From assembly GCA_049999805.1 (NCBI GenBank), contig JBNGIO010006079.1, positions 130,203-194,202 on the forward strand: a DNA stretch of 64,000 nt, given 5' to 3'. A program made the position numbers and the translations under genes. Positions 1 through 9,960 of this stretch are shown here, piece after piece. Numbering within the stretch: position 1 is the stretch's first letter; the number at the start of each line of letters is the position of its first letter. The notes beneath the pieces were generated by a model, which ran no database searches, was not told the DNA's origin, and saw nothing but the letters and a program-made list of their open reading frames with translations. This DNA comes from Folioceros fuciformis. Its lineage: Eukaryota; Anthocerotophyta; Anthocerotopsida; Anthocerotales.

Positions 1-1990
1 CAATGCCACCTTCAGTCCTTCAAATCTGCTGCAATTCCATTTGAACGTCATCTCAGCTTGCATTTGTGTGGGCCGCCTTACTGTAGGAAAGTGGAAGACT
101 CTTCACCGTAAGGACCTTCCAAGTAGAAGGGGCAAAACTTTGCCTGTTCGGACGAGTTGGGTGCCGAACTTTGGATAGCGCTCCTGAGCTCCCGAGTCCA
201 CTGGCCGCAGCATTTCACCAGAATAGACATGCGGTCTTGGTGAACCTGCGAGCTGGAGGAAATTGTGAAGGGATGCCACTGCAATCCACTCACCGAGGGG
301 ACGCGGAGGAAGATGAAGCTAGCCGGCTTGTATCGCAGACCTGCAAGCATCGTAGATTGGATTGGCATGCTGGTGAAAACCTGGAGAGAAGGTGTCCGAG
401 ACTAAAATTTGTCGGTGACGAGGTCAAGATACCTGGATGCTTGGCGAAGACGAGCTCAAGTGTGTCTCCTGGGAGGTTACGGGATATGATTACAGCCACA
501 GGCTTTCTGGACTGCATGAAGCGAAGCAGACGGTCCAGTGCAAAGAGGAAGAAACCGGCCATAACGAGGGTGAAGAGCTCCAAACCGACGTGGATGGCTA
601 CGAAAAATACGAAGACAATGTATAGTTGGTGCGTGATGTAGAAGAGCTCGAAGAAGCGTTCACGCAATGGGGGCAGCGATGTCACGCAGATGAACAGGCC
701 TGCCACCGTTGCGATGATGCCCGCGAAATTGTTGAAGCCGTCCCTGTTCCAACTCCAGAACTGCATTTCCTCCCACGAAAATGAATGTACAACAGTCATT
801 CAATATGAACCGTTTCCTGAATCAGGGTGTAGGCCCCTGGGCGTCATGTCGGAGGGCTGACTGCAGAGAATTCGTGGGAGGAGCATTTACCTGCTGCCAG
901 AACATTCCCATGCTGTACCACAGGATGAAGTAGCTGGCGCCATGGGCAAGAAGGATGGCCATCATGATGCCAGCCATCCACTTGTGGTACTTGGTTGCAT
1001 GCTGGAAGGAGACGTTCAGAAGGCGCAACAAGACGGATCCTCGGGTGACAGGAAAGAAGATGAAGGCCATGGTTATCAACCCCGCCTGCCCTGTCTTGTG
1101 TCCCGCTGTGCTCACCTTCCTGTGCCATCTGGAGTAACACCAACCATACCGTATGGGTCCCTGGATCTCAGATAACAAATTGAACATAATATTCACTGTG
1201 CAAGAGTTTTCCAACAGACACCAGCGATTCTAGCATCCAACATTTCTCAAAAGCTCGTGGATCACAAATTACCGGGGTCCACCAGTGGACCACATTCTCA
1301 AGTACTACATACCTCGCCTCGTGCGATTCTGTAGGCTTGGACTGGTGATCGAAGTACATGCACAAAAGGTAGATAATGAATCCCGCAAACAGAAGCAGGA
1401 ACACCTGGTCCGCGGCTGTGACAAGTCCAAGAGGACCACGCACCAGGACCGGGTAGCTCCACAAGCTCACCCTGGCTAGCCTTCCTCCCGTTTTGCATTC
1501 CCTGCCATGGGAATCTCGCTGGTTATCACCTCTCAAGGCTGCTCAACCAGAAACTTGCACTTCTCAATTCAAGAACCTCGCATGCTCACGAATTGGTGGC
1601 AGCATCTCGAGGAGGTCGAATTTCCAGGTACACCGCTCCAAGAATCACAATCACGAAGACAGGAGCAGCAAAGAGCATCCAGTTTGCATCTGCAAAAGGC
1701 AACAGTGGACGAAAGATCGGACTCATAACACTCCAAACTCTTGTTCCATCGGGTCCGACCTACAACCAGACCGAACTCCCTGCACTGCTACGGGAAGAGA
1801 GCTCACTCAATGCTCCGTCGGCCCTGAAACTCCCAAGGCCATCGGATACCCGGCTATAGAAATGCCTCCAACGCTCGGCGGGCCGGAAGCACCACAGGCC
1901 CAGCCAGAGGCAGATAACAACGCAAATGCCAGCCTCGAGCGCCGCCACTGCCGCTCTCCTCACCGTCCCGCATCTCCGATCTCCCTCCAT
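1..1990 (-). CDS. Ferric reduction oxidase (FRO), 3' part off the window
   Basis: Plasma- or organelle-membrane ferric-chelate reductase that passes electrons from NADPH through FAD and two hemes to Fe(III). Exons (minus, first to last): 1850-1990, 1590-1759, 1313-1501, 891-1128, 433-769, 82-340 and 1-28 (continues off the left edge); every junction is GT-AG and phase-compatible, giving about 454 residues. Visible: an N-terminal membrane helix, a second helix before ARG-PRO-PRO, the ferric-reductase helices with FFPVTRGS, the His series KYHKW and LAHG and a later THQ...IHVG pair as likely bis-heme ligands, the FAD-binding HPFTIS, and EGPYG before the nucleotide-binding region. The ATG at 1990 is chosen because it precedes a transmembrane helix and leaves intron 1 (1760-1849) in phase. 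The NADPH-binding C-terminus is missing only because the window ends. The paralogue number is not inferable. Confidence 0.9.
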
Positions 1991-2594
1991 CCCCTCCTGC
2001 TTGGAATCTGGAATTGAGCGGAACCGACGATGTCATTCGAGGTCCTTTCAAACTTTGCCTTCGCAGCGGCGCTGCATTGGATCCATCGTGGCAGCAGGTA
2101 CTACCTGCTGCTGCAGCGCATGCGCTGTCCAGACGCCCCGCCTGGCAAGCCGCGGCCGCGGGCTCCAGACACCGTAGGTCGTGATCGACAGTCCATTGCT
2201 CTCAAGGCGTGCAAGCAGAGTGAGACAGAGGTCAGACGGAACGGGGCATGCCGACTGCTAGCGGCCCAGTCTGAACCCCGTTGGCCAGCTTTTCAGCATG
2301 CCGCGGCGTGAAAGCAGTTTCAGAGTAAGACACAAGTCCGACGGCACGTAACGGGGAAAGAGAAAGTAAGGGGAGAGGCGTGCCGACTGCGAGCCGCAGT
2401 CTAGGCCCCAGGTCCAGGCGTGCTCGATTCACGCCCCGTCCGTGCGCTTCGTACATCCATCCAAGGTGTGCATGTATGATGGGATGTCCATGGGTACATA
2501 GATACGTGGTCAGGCCACTTTTTCGACTCATAGAGATGGTGTACCGCCCAACAACCTAACCACATGGCCCCAACCTCTTGTGCGGAAGGGTAGT
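1991..2594. other. Intergenic, upstream of FRO
   Basis: GC-moderate sequence holding the presumed FRO promoter and 5' leader. No ORF with a recognisable product on either strand and no clear repeat. Confidence 0.5.
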
Positions 2595-2609
2595 TATGGG
2601 AGACCAATC

Positions 2610-2817
2610 AAACTAGGGCATATTATTCTACATTGAAACTAGGGCATATTACTATATAATGAAATTAGGATATATTATTATACAATGAAACTAGGGCGTA
2701 TTACTGTACAATGAAACTAGGGCATATTATTACACAATGAAACTAGGGCATACTACTATGTAATGAAACTAGGGCTTATTAATATCCCATGAAAGTAGGG
2801 CATATGCCCTAGTTTTA
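2610..2817 (+). repeat. 26-bp tandem array, eight units
   Basis: Units beginning AAACTAGGG (or a one-base variant) start at 2610, 2636, 2662, 2688, 2714, 2740, 2766 and 2792, an exact 26-bp spacing. The inner part of each unit is an AT-rich stretch related to CATATTACTATAC. Confidence 0.9.
2796..2811. repeat. Perfect 16-bp palindrome closing the 26-bp array
   Basis: TAGGGCATATGCCCTA reads identically on both strands. It is formed where the last array unit meets an inverted half-unit, so the array ends in a potential hairpin or dimeric protein-binding site. Confidence 0.85.
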
Positions 2818-2952
2818 GTATTTTAGTAAGATACCCCAGTTTAGGGTTTACTAAGTCTGCTTGTTTATTTAAAGGTCGCCCATAATGCATTATAGGCATC
2901 AGTTGGTCTACATAAGAAACATTTTTGGCTCTTAAACAAACGCAAGAGGAAT

Positions 2953-3084
2953 CTCCTCCACACTCCTTCACTAGTTGCTTTGCTAGCCATAGAATTCTCC
3001 TCTACACTCCTTCACTAGTTGCTTTGCCTCCCATAGAATTCTCCTCCACACTTCTTCACTAGTTGCTTTGTGGCCCATAGAAGT
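2953..3084 (+). repeat. 44-bp triplication
   Basis: Three near-identical units starting at 2953, 2997 and 3041, each containing CTTCACTAGTTGCTTTG followed by CCATAGAA. Lies just upstream of the Gln-rich/RING reading frame, so it may be in its leader or promoter. Confidence 0.9.
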
Positions 3085-3272
3085 TTTTAGCATTGCAAGT
3101 TGCTTCAAAGGTTTTAATTCTATCCAAGTGAAGATATCTCAAAGCTTTGACATCTAACAAGTTTTGAAGGTAGGTCGATCTTGATATTAAGTGATTATAT
3201 TTGAGTTCAATCTTCATAGATGCATGCAAAAATTCTTGTTCCTCCTCACTTGTTTTACAGCTTTCTTCCACA

Positions 3273-4539
3273 ATGGATCAGCGACACGAAGAGCTTAACC
3301 AGCTCCCCCCATGAAGAGGCTTCCGAGCAAATGATGGATGAGGAACAAAGAGAGCTTAACCAATTCCCCCGTGAAGAGGCTTCCGAGCACATGATGGACG
3401 AGCAACAAAGAGAGCTTAACCAACCTCCCGAAAATGCTTCAACCAACATCGCAAACGAGCTACAAGGAGAGATTCACCAACTAATGGAACATGCTTTACA
3501 ACTTAGTTACACAATACAACAAGAAAGGATAACTCTTCGTCACATGATGAACAACTTAGAGGAGCAACAGAGGATGAACCAACAAGAGATAGAAGCGCAT
3601 TTGTTTATGATGCAACAAGCACAAGGCTTTACCCAACTTCCTCAGGATGTTTTATCAAACTTTTCTCAATTGATACGGCAACAACAAGCGCATATTGAGG
3701 AGCTTTTTGAACATACATCACAGTCTTTTCACACGATGAACCAACACCTAATACAACTTAATCATCTAGTGAATGACATAGAGATCCGACGTGAGACAAA
3801 CCAACAAAGGAGAGAGCATGGACTATTGCTTCAACGCATTGAGGACCAAAATCATGGGATGCAACCTCATAATCTTGTTGAAGGTGAGAACCAACAACAT
3901 GGGATGGAGCTTCACAATCCTATTGAAGTTGCTTTTGAACAACTCAATCACTTAAACATAGAAGTTGTTGCAAGAGATGGACAAGAATCAAATCAAACAT
4001 CTCATGTGTCACCAAGATCTACACAAGATTTAAATCAAGAGGCAACAAATGAAACACCTAGAGGCACAACATGTGGTCAATACGTTCATGAGATGAGCAT
4101 GATCCTCATACATTACGACTCTGATACATCTGATTCCTATTTCGAGGAACCATGGCACATATTCGAATGGGTTAGCGCAGAGTAGATTGAATCAATGTTC
4201 AGCCTTAAATCAGAGCAATGTTTCTTTTACAAGGCGTTTCATGTTCCACCGCCACAACCTAATGTTTCACCTATTATAATTGTATGTCTGCCTAAAGATG
4301 TTTTATCATTCAAAACTGCAGATCGTACATACAAGTACTTGTTACTTAGTGAACAAAATGTCCTATTTATGGATACTTCCTCTTCAAATGAACCTTGTTC
4401 AATATGTATGGAGTCTCTTCCTCCACAATATATTGTATATCTTTGTTCTTGTTGTCGTCATCCATTTCATATAGAGTGTATTGCAACGTTGATTTATTAT
4501 AGCAAAAACTGTCCACTTTGCCGAACTCCTATTACTTAA
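3273..4539 (+). pseudogene. Gln-rich coiled-coil protein with C-terminal RING-H2, broken
   Basis: Reading starts at the ATG at 3273 with MDQRHEELNQLP, whose sequence parallels two following repeats (EEASEQMMDEEQRELNQ and EEASEHMMDEQQRELNQ). A six-C run at 3305-3310 shifts the frame by one relative to those repeats. The downstream frame runs to an amber codon at 4183-4185 and then continues in the same frame to 4539. The middle is Gln/His/Asn-rich and probably coiled-coil. The last 50 residues form a RING-H2: CSIC, then CRHPFHIEC, then CPLC. RING-H2 proteins are commonly E3 ubiquitin ligases, so this looks like a former E3. Two lesions suggest a pseudogene, unless the homopolymer is an assembly error and the amber is read through. 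Codon use is far more AT-rich than in neighbouring genes. Confidence 0.6.
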
Positions 4540-5095
4540 ATGATTGACAATTCTTAATCAACCAAAAATATGACATATTGGATAACATTACATTCATACT
4601 ATGAATATCATGTGAAAATGAATATGAAAGCAACATTTTAAATGAAGAGAATCCTTGTTAGTGCTTAGAATAAGTGTGGACAATGACTTTTTGATTACCG
4701 AAGCTAACAATTTATAGAACATGTTAAGCTAATATCAATAAAAAAATCTTTATTTAATATCATATATAAATAAATAAATATTTATTTATTTAAGAAGAAC
4801 AAGATGGAAAACATCTGAGTGGGACATGGAATTAATTATTAGTTCCGTGTATTGCCAACATTGTGATTGTTGGAGAAGTTCATAATCAAATGATTCCATA
4901 AGTGTAAAGAATCACCTAATAAATAAGGCAACACCATAATTACAGTATATGCACCCACATGGTTGGGGTCCATCTTCAAAAATGGCTTAAAGCAATCCAG
5001 CCTATTCAAAACAGAATATTAGTTCTCCAAAATACTAATTTATCTATGCATAAAACATAATTAAAAAAATGCAGAAAAGACCATAATGGAACCGC
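4540..5095. other. AT-rich stretch without genes
   Basis: Very AT-rich sequence with short TATTTA/AAATAA runs. No ORF or structured repeat that I can support; right-hand part of the putative insertion. Confidence 0.5.
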
Positions 5096-6609
5096 TATGG
5101 GAGACGTACCTTCACTTCACGCCGGCTTCGCTTCGAGCACAAGCCTTCAGAAGGCAAGATGAAAGTAAAATGGTGAGCCAAAATCTGGCCCTCTCGCTCC
5201 ATTTGTCCAACCAGGGCGAGCACATCTTGCCCAAGTCCTTGCTGTGCATACCCAGCTATCATGGCATTCCATGTGACCGCATTCTTTGTGGCCAAGCAAG
5301 CTATCGAAAACATGGCGTGCATCTTCCAGTTCGTCACATTTTGCATACATGTGGACCAGGGAGTTAACTTCCCACAACTACATTATCCAGCAGTCCTCTT
5401 TACACGATCTGTGAGTGCAGCTGCCTGCCCTTCTGTATGGCAGCGGTGCTCGCACACGCCCTCCGACGGAAAGCAAAAGTGACATGGTTGGCCAAAATCA
5501 CCCTCTCCTGTTCCATTTGTCCATACACAACAAGAGCCTCGTGTCCGAGCCCTTGCTGGGAACACCCAGCAATCAGCATCGTCCATGTCACCACATCCTT
5601 GGCAGACATCCTGTCAAAAAACCTGGCGTGCGTCTCCCAGTTCGCCACATTTTGCATACATGTCCACCAGGCAGTTGCCAACGAATAAGGTAGCGGGAAT
5701 GCCACTCTGCACCACATCACAATGCACTGTTCTGCCAGATTCCAAGTCCGCAGCTGATGCAGAAGCCTGAAGGGCTGATACAAAGACGTGAGCATCTGCC
5801 TTCTCCCTTGATCTCCGGATCTCATGGTACAGTTGCACGGCCTCATTAGGCTTCCCATGCCTGGCATATGCAGAGATTATGGAAGACCACATGAAGGCAT
5901 CCGGCTGTCCCACCCTGTTTAGCACATCTATTGCCTCATCTAGCCTTCCTCCACATGCATACATGCGCAAGATATGGTTCCCAACATATGCATCCGACTC
6001 GTACCCAAGTTTCATCCTGAGGTCATGAATTCGTCGTCCCGCAACCAAATCTTTCACAGCTGTACACAGTTTCAGCACTTTGCAAAACAGAGACTGAGGA
6101 ATGGCAGACTCTGCCTGTGCTGCCAGAGACTCCAGGGCTCCGACTGCCTCAGAAAACTTCCTATGCTGACATAACATGCTCACAGTTCCACCCGTCAGGA
6201 TGTACGCTCCCCATCCTGTATGCCTGCCAGGTTCAGGCCTGTGTAGAGGCCTACACTTCAAAGGAGAAACACCATGACCCATCTGCATATCCAACGAACC
6301 GAGCTGCGCATCAACCCATGCTGGCTTGAGCCTGTGGTTTAACCACAGGACCTCTCCGGACCCCTTGCGCAGGAACTCGGGCGACCTGGAGTTTGTCTTA
6401 TCTCGTCTGTTATCCCACAGCACGGTAGGATCCAGAAAGAATTGTTGCCACAAGTGCTCCTCCTCTTCCTGGACACGACCATCGCTCGTAACTCCATCCC
6501 CACCGTCAGAATTCAGTGGAAGTGGGAGTGCTACGTTCCTTACACTGCTGCACCTGGAGGCTTCGTTGTTTGCCAGGGCTTGGTTCCTTGCGGCGACATG
6601 AGCTCCATG
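5095..6609 (-). pseudogene. PDF-motif/PPR fusion, decayed
   Basis: From about 6600 down, one frame encodes a PDF motif (LWQQFF, WDNRRDK, GEVLWLNHRLKPAWV), the plant-specific signature of organellar single-stranded DNA-binding proteins (OSB). It runs without interruption into pentatricopeptide repeats (YVGNHILRMYACGGRLDEA, FVGNCLVDMYAKCGELGDA). The frame is open back to a TAG near 6609, next to a CAG that could be a splice acceptor; no OB-fold exon was recognised upstream. Decay: an extra T in the T-run near 5615-5620 shifts the frame within VFDRMSAKDVVTW, a TAA follows LHSQIV near 5403, and further shifts occur near 5360 and 5290. The reading dissolves at about 5100, at the edge of the AT-rich island. 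An intact ancestor would be an organelle RNA/DNA-binding protein. Confidence 0.7.
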
Positions 6610-6990
6610 GAGCTCCTGCTAGATTCCCTGTATACAAACCACTTTGATGGGTCCACACCGGGTCCGGTAGCCATACTGGGACCATCGTCAAGGGACCCCT
6701 TTCGGAACATGGGTCTACCAAGGGACTATGGCAGGATGCCCAGGTGCAAGCTGTTTGATCCCGGACTCATGCAATCAACGTAAAGCATTGTTTGCTTCTA
6801 CCACAAAAAGAAATCAGCACAACAGGCGGATTCAGTTTCTAGCGCTCCAGGTGAACCAACCGGTGAAGTAGGAAACGACTTACCTTCAAAAGAACTCGAT
6901 TTGCAGGAAACGAAGTTACTTCTGCTTAACTCTCTCGCCCCTTGTAGGATTGGTTGCTGATCATCTGTGCCACACGGGAAGGAGGGGCAA
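6610..6990. other. Intergenic between divergent PPR pseudogene and U11/U12-35K
   Basis: Presumed promoter region for the plus-strand U11/U12-35K gene. Open frames exist on both strands (for example minus 6600-6720) but resemble no family I know. Confidence 0.4.
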
Positions 6991-8930
6991 ATGGTGCAGG
7001 CCAGTCCGAATGCTGTGTTCTATGCGACCAGCTACCACCCCATCCAGGCTGGAAGTATCGATGGGACAGATATTGTTCCGCATGACAACGCTGTGCACCG
7101 TGCGCTGATCGCCTCCACCACTGGGCTTTGTAGGTATTTGATTTCATGCTGCATGATGTGGTGGGGTTGGTTGTGTGGTGCGATCCTGATGAAGACCGTC
7201 ATGTCTCGTGCTGCTGTCTTTTTGTTTCTTTCCTCCAACAGACGATCCAACAGGAGATGTGAAGGCAGAAGGAGATCCGTATTGCACAGTTTTTGTGGGG
7301 CGTCTGTCTAGCTTAACCAATGAGAGCACACTACATGAGGTACAGGCCTCTTTTTGCATGTTGGCACCTTGGGGCCAGGCCTTTAGAAAGGGTGGCATGG
7401 CTCAAACCTGGTGGGAGCTGAAGGGTTCTTCTGACTGCTGCAGGCCATGAGCAAGTATGGACGAATCAGGAGACTCAGGATCGTGCGCAATATTGGTTGG
7501 TTCCTGCGGCTTTTGTTTGCTGGTTTCTGGGCACATTTGTCATGCTTACGTCTTCGAGTTTGAGATGAAATTTTGCGCTTTGTCCAGTGAGCGAGACCCC
7601 CTTTCCGTCGTGCAAGCAAGTGTCCCTACGTTTTCAGGTTTTGATACCCTGTTCGACTACTTGCAGTGACTGGTGCTTCTGAAGGATATGCGTTTGTGGA
7701 GTATGAGAATGAAAAGGAGATGCTAAAGGCGTATGAGGTAAGTCTGTCCAGTCGCCCGACTGCCTCCCAAGTGCAATTCGTGCTGTTGCCTTTGGAGCTT
7801 TGTGTGGACTTTGCTGTCTTCTTTTACAGGGTGCTCACATGAGTAGTGTAGATGGGCACACAGTTCTTGTTGACTACAACCGGCAGCAACTGATGCCTGG
7901 TTGGATCCCACGCCGATTTGGTGAGTATCTAGTTCTGCAGTTCAGAGGTGTGCAACACATTTGAGAGTGTGTGGAAGTTTTGAGTGATTCAATATTTTGC
8001 AGGTGGAGGATTTGGAGGCAGAAAAGAATCAGGACAGCTGCGGTTTGGGGGTCGAGAGCGCCCCTTTCGAGCTCCTTTGTATGTCGTGGCTTGTTGTTTT
8101 GTGCTGGGGACAGGAGAAGCGGGTCCCATGATTTTCATTGACCCCGTAAGGCTTCTGTGGTTCCATGCCTGAACTTGTTGTGCAGTACCGTGATCACTCG
8201 ATGTTGCTTGTGTCAATTTGTGCAGGCGTGCTATTCCACATGCGGAGTTGGAGAAGCTAGGCATTCCTTTGCCTCCGGAAGGCAATTACATGGCTCGATA
8301 TCAGGTACTCGCAGTCGAGCTTCTCCATGAGCTGTTTGATTCTTTGTCTCCCATTATGCCGAATTTTTTTGAAGCTTGAGTGGAAACCTGAACTTTCGGT
8401 GTGCGTATCCTCAGATCCCTGCACCACCCAGACGACCGGCACAAAAAATGGATGACCGTAAGCACAGGCGCTCTTATTCTCCACATGATCCATCTGGCCA
8501 GGTATCGGACAATAGGTTCAGAGAACTGAAGTCATCCAGAAGAGGACCAGACACACCCGCAACAAGGCCTTGGTCCCGTGATTCTCCTCCACATGAATAC
8601 AGAAGAGGGCGAGATTTAGACGTGGGTGTGCCGAGAGATTTGAGAGAGGGCATGAGGAGAAGCTCTGGAAGGCAGCGTGCAGGGGATCGTGGAAGATCAT
8701 TTGAAGAGTCTACTCAGCCTGAAGAGCAAGTACGGAGAGGTGAAGAACGTGATCATCAGGAACGTATTTACGAAAGGGATAGACATAGGAGTTGGGATGG
8801 AGATGACAGAGGTCACAATCAGTCCCGAAAGCATTCAAGGCATGAGGAGGGACACAGGTACAGCCAAAAATCGGATAGTGACGATACTGAGCTGGACAGA
8901 GACAAACCAAGGAAGAAGGTCCACAGATAG
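6991..8930 (+). CDS. SNRNP35: U11/U12 small nuclear ribonucleoprotein 35 kDa protein
   Basis: Component of the minor (U12-type) spliceosome di-snRNP. Exons: 6991-7129, 7242-7339, 7444-7495, 7667-7737, 7830-7920, 8003-8078, 8226-8304 and 8415-8930; all GT-AG, in phase, 373 residues. The N-terminus carries the family signature AGSIDGTD...PHD. The RRM follows at about residues 55-140, with TVFVGRL (RNP2) and [11 protein letters not shown] (RNP1). After it come the family-specific LMPGWIPRR and [19 protein letters not shown] blocks, then a long Arg/Asp/Glu/Ser-rich tail (last exon, about 170 residues) typical of plant orthologues. The start ATG at 6991 gives an N-terminus aligned with known 35K proteins. 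Unrelated to its neighbours. Confidence 0.95.
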
Positions 8931-9770
8931 GCAGTATAGCTTGTCCTGACTTCTGATGAAACAAAACTTCTCTGGTGAGTGCAACGGTCCGTGTAACATG
9001 ATCAGGAGTTTAGGGTGCGTTGTATGCATGTATCCGGGATACCTTGTGAAACGTGGAAGGAGTGCGTCTGTTTTGAACACTGGTTTCCAATTTCATGCTC
9101 TTATTTGTTCATGTTGTGTCTGTTTGATGCTGAGGCATGTGGTTGTAGTTAGCGGTCAGCCTTGCTGCACGAACAAGTTAGCACTGGGATTTCTGTTGAA
9201 AATGCAGTCTGACTTGCCTTTTTGTTTTTTGTGTGTGCAGTATGGAATCCAAGATTCAGTGACTAACATGGCCACCGCCTCCTCACCATGGAGCTCTTTC
9301 GTGAAACATGCAGTTCTCACACTTCCTTTGCAGCTGTGAGGGTCTAGCCAGGCTACTAGTAGGTGCAAATCACCCGACCAAGCAGTTTTCAAATCGCCTT
9401 TTTTTTTTTCCTGCTTTCTTTGCTGATAATTTGCTTGTCACTGCACAATGTTGACAACGATCCAGGCCAAACACTACCATGTTTCTTGTAGTGGGTGCGC
9501 TTTGTCATCCAGCATGTGGAGCAACCAGGAGGATGGTTCTGCCTGTTACGCATCATAAGCCTGCCCCTAAGCGCATGTGCATGTGTGGTGACCTGAACAT
9601 TTTCTTTAAACTTCATTTCACTGGACGAATGATTTGGTCCAGCTGAAGTAGAGGTTGCTCTATTAGTTGTTTGCAGCAGGGAAGCAACAAGGGACTCTAT
9701 GCAATTTCCTTTACCTCAACCCATGATTAAAAGAAGGAAGATGTATGTACCAAAAGTTTTAGAGTACCAC
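8931..9770 (+). other. 3' flank of U11/U12-35K
   Basis: Probable 3' UTR and downstream DNA. Short frames only; a T-run near 9402 and no recognisable product. Confidence 0.5.
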
Positions 9771-9774
9771 GTTG

Positions 9775-9960
9775 AACCTCGGTCTTGCTCAAAATAGGTG
9801 GAATCCAACCTCATTCAACCTCGGTCTTGCTCAAAATAGGTTGAATCCAACCTCACACTGGGAGCCTTACTCGAAATGGGCAATGTATGCTGGACTCCTT
9901 CTCACTCAAAATGAGCAATGTATGCTGGACTCCTTCTCACTCAAAGTGAGCAATGTAGTT
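9775..9960 (+). repeat. Two adjacent short tandem repeats (42 bp x2, 35 bp x2.5)
   Basis: AACCTCGGTCTTGCTCAAAA recurs at 9775 and 9817 (42-bp period). Immediately after, GCAATGTATGCTGGACTCC recurs at 9880 and 9915, with a partial third unit at 9950 (35-bp period). Confidence 0.85.

Larger units (their letters stand above)
2595..5105. mobile_element. Putative AT-rich insertion with 10-bp flanking direct repeats
   Basis: A sharply bounded AT-rich block sits between GC-moderate DNA. The identical 10-mer TATGGGAGAC lies at 2595-2604 and 5096-5105, exactly at the two composition boundaries, as expected of a target-site duplication. The block contains a 26-bp tandem array at its left end, a 44-bp triplication, a broken Gln-rich/RING gene and about 550 bp of AT-rich sequence. 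I see no terminal inverted repeats, no LTRs and no transposase. A 10-bp duplication is within the range made by Mutator-like elements, but the class is not established. The decayed PPR gene at 5095-6609 ends at the right boundary. Confidence 0.45.

Noticed and set aside
2610-2817. CRISPR-like array
   Set aside because: Units are directly adjacent diverged copies with no unique spacers, and the host is a plant nucleus.
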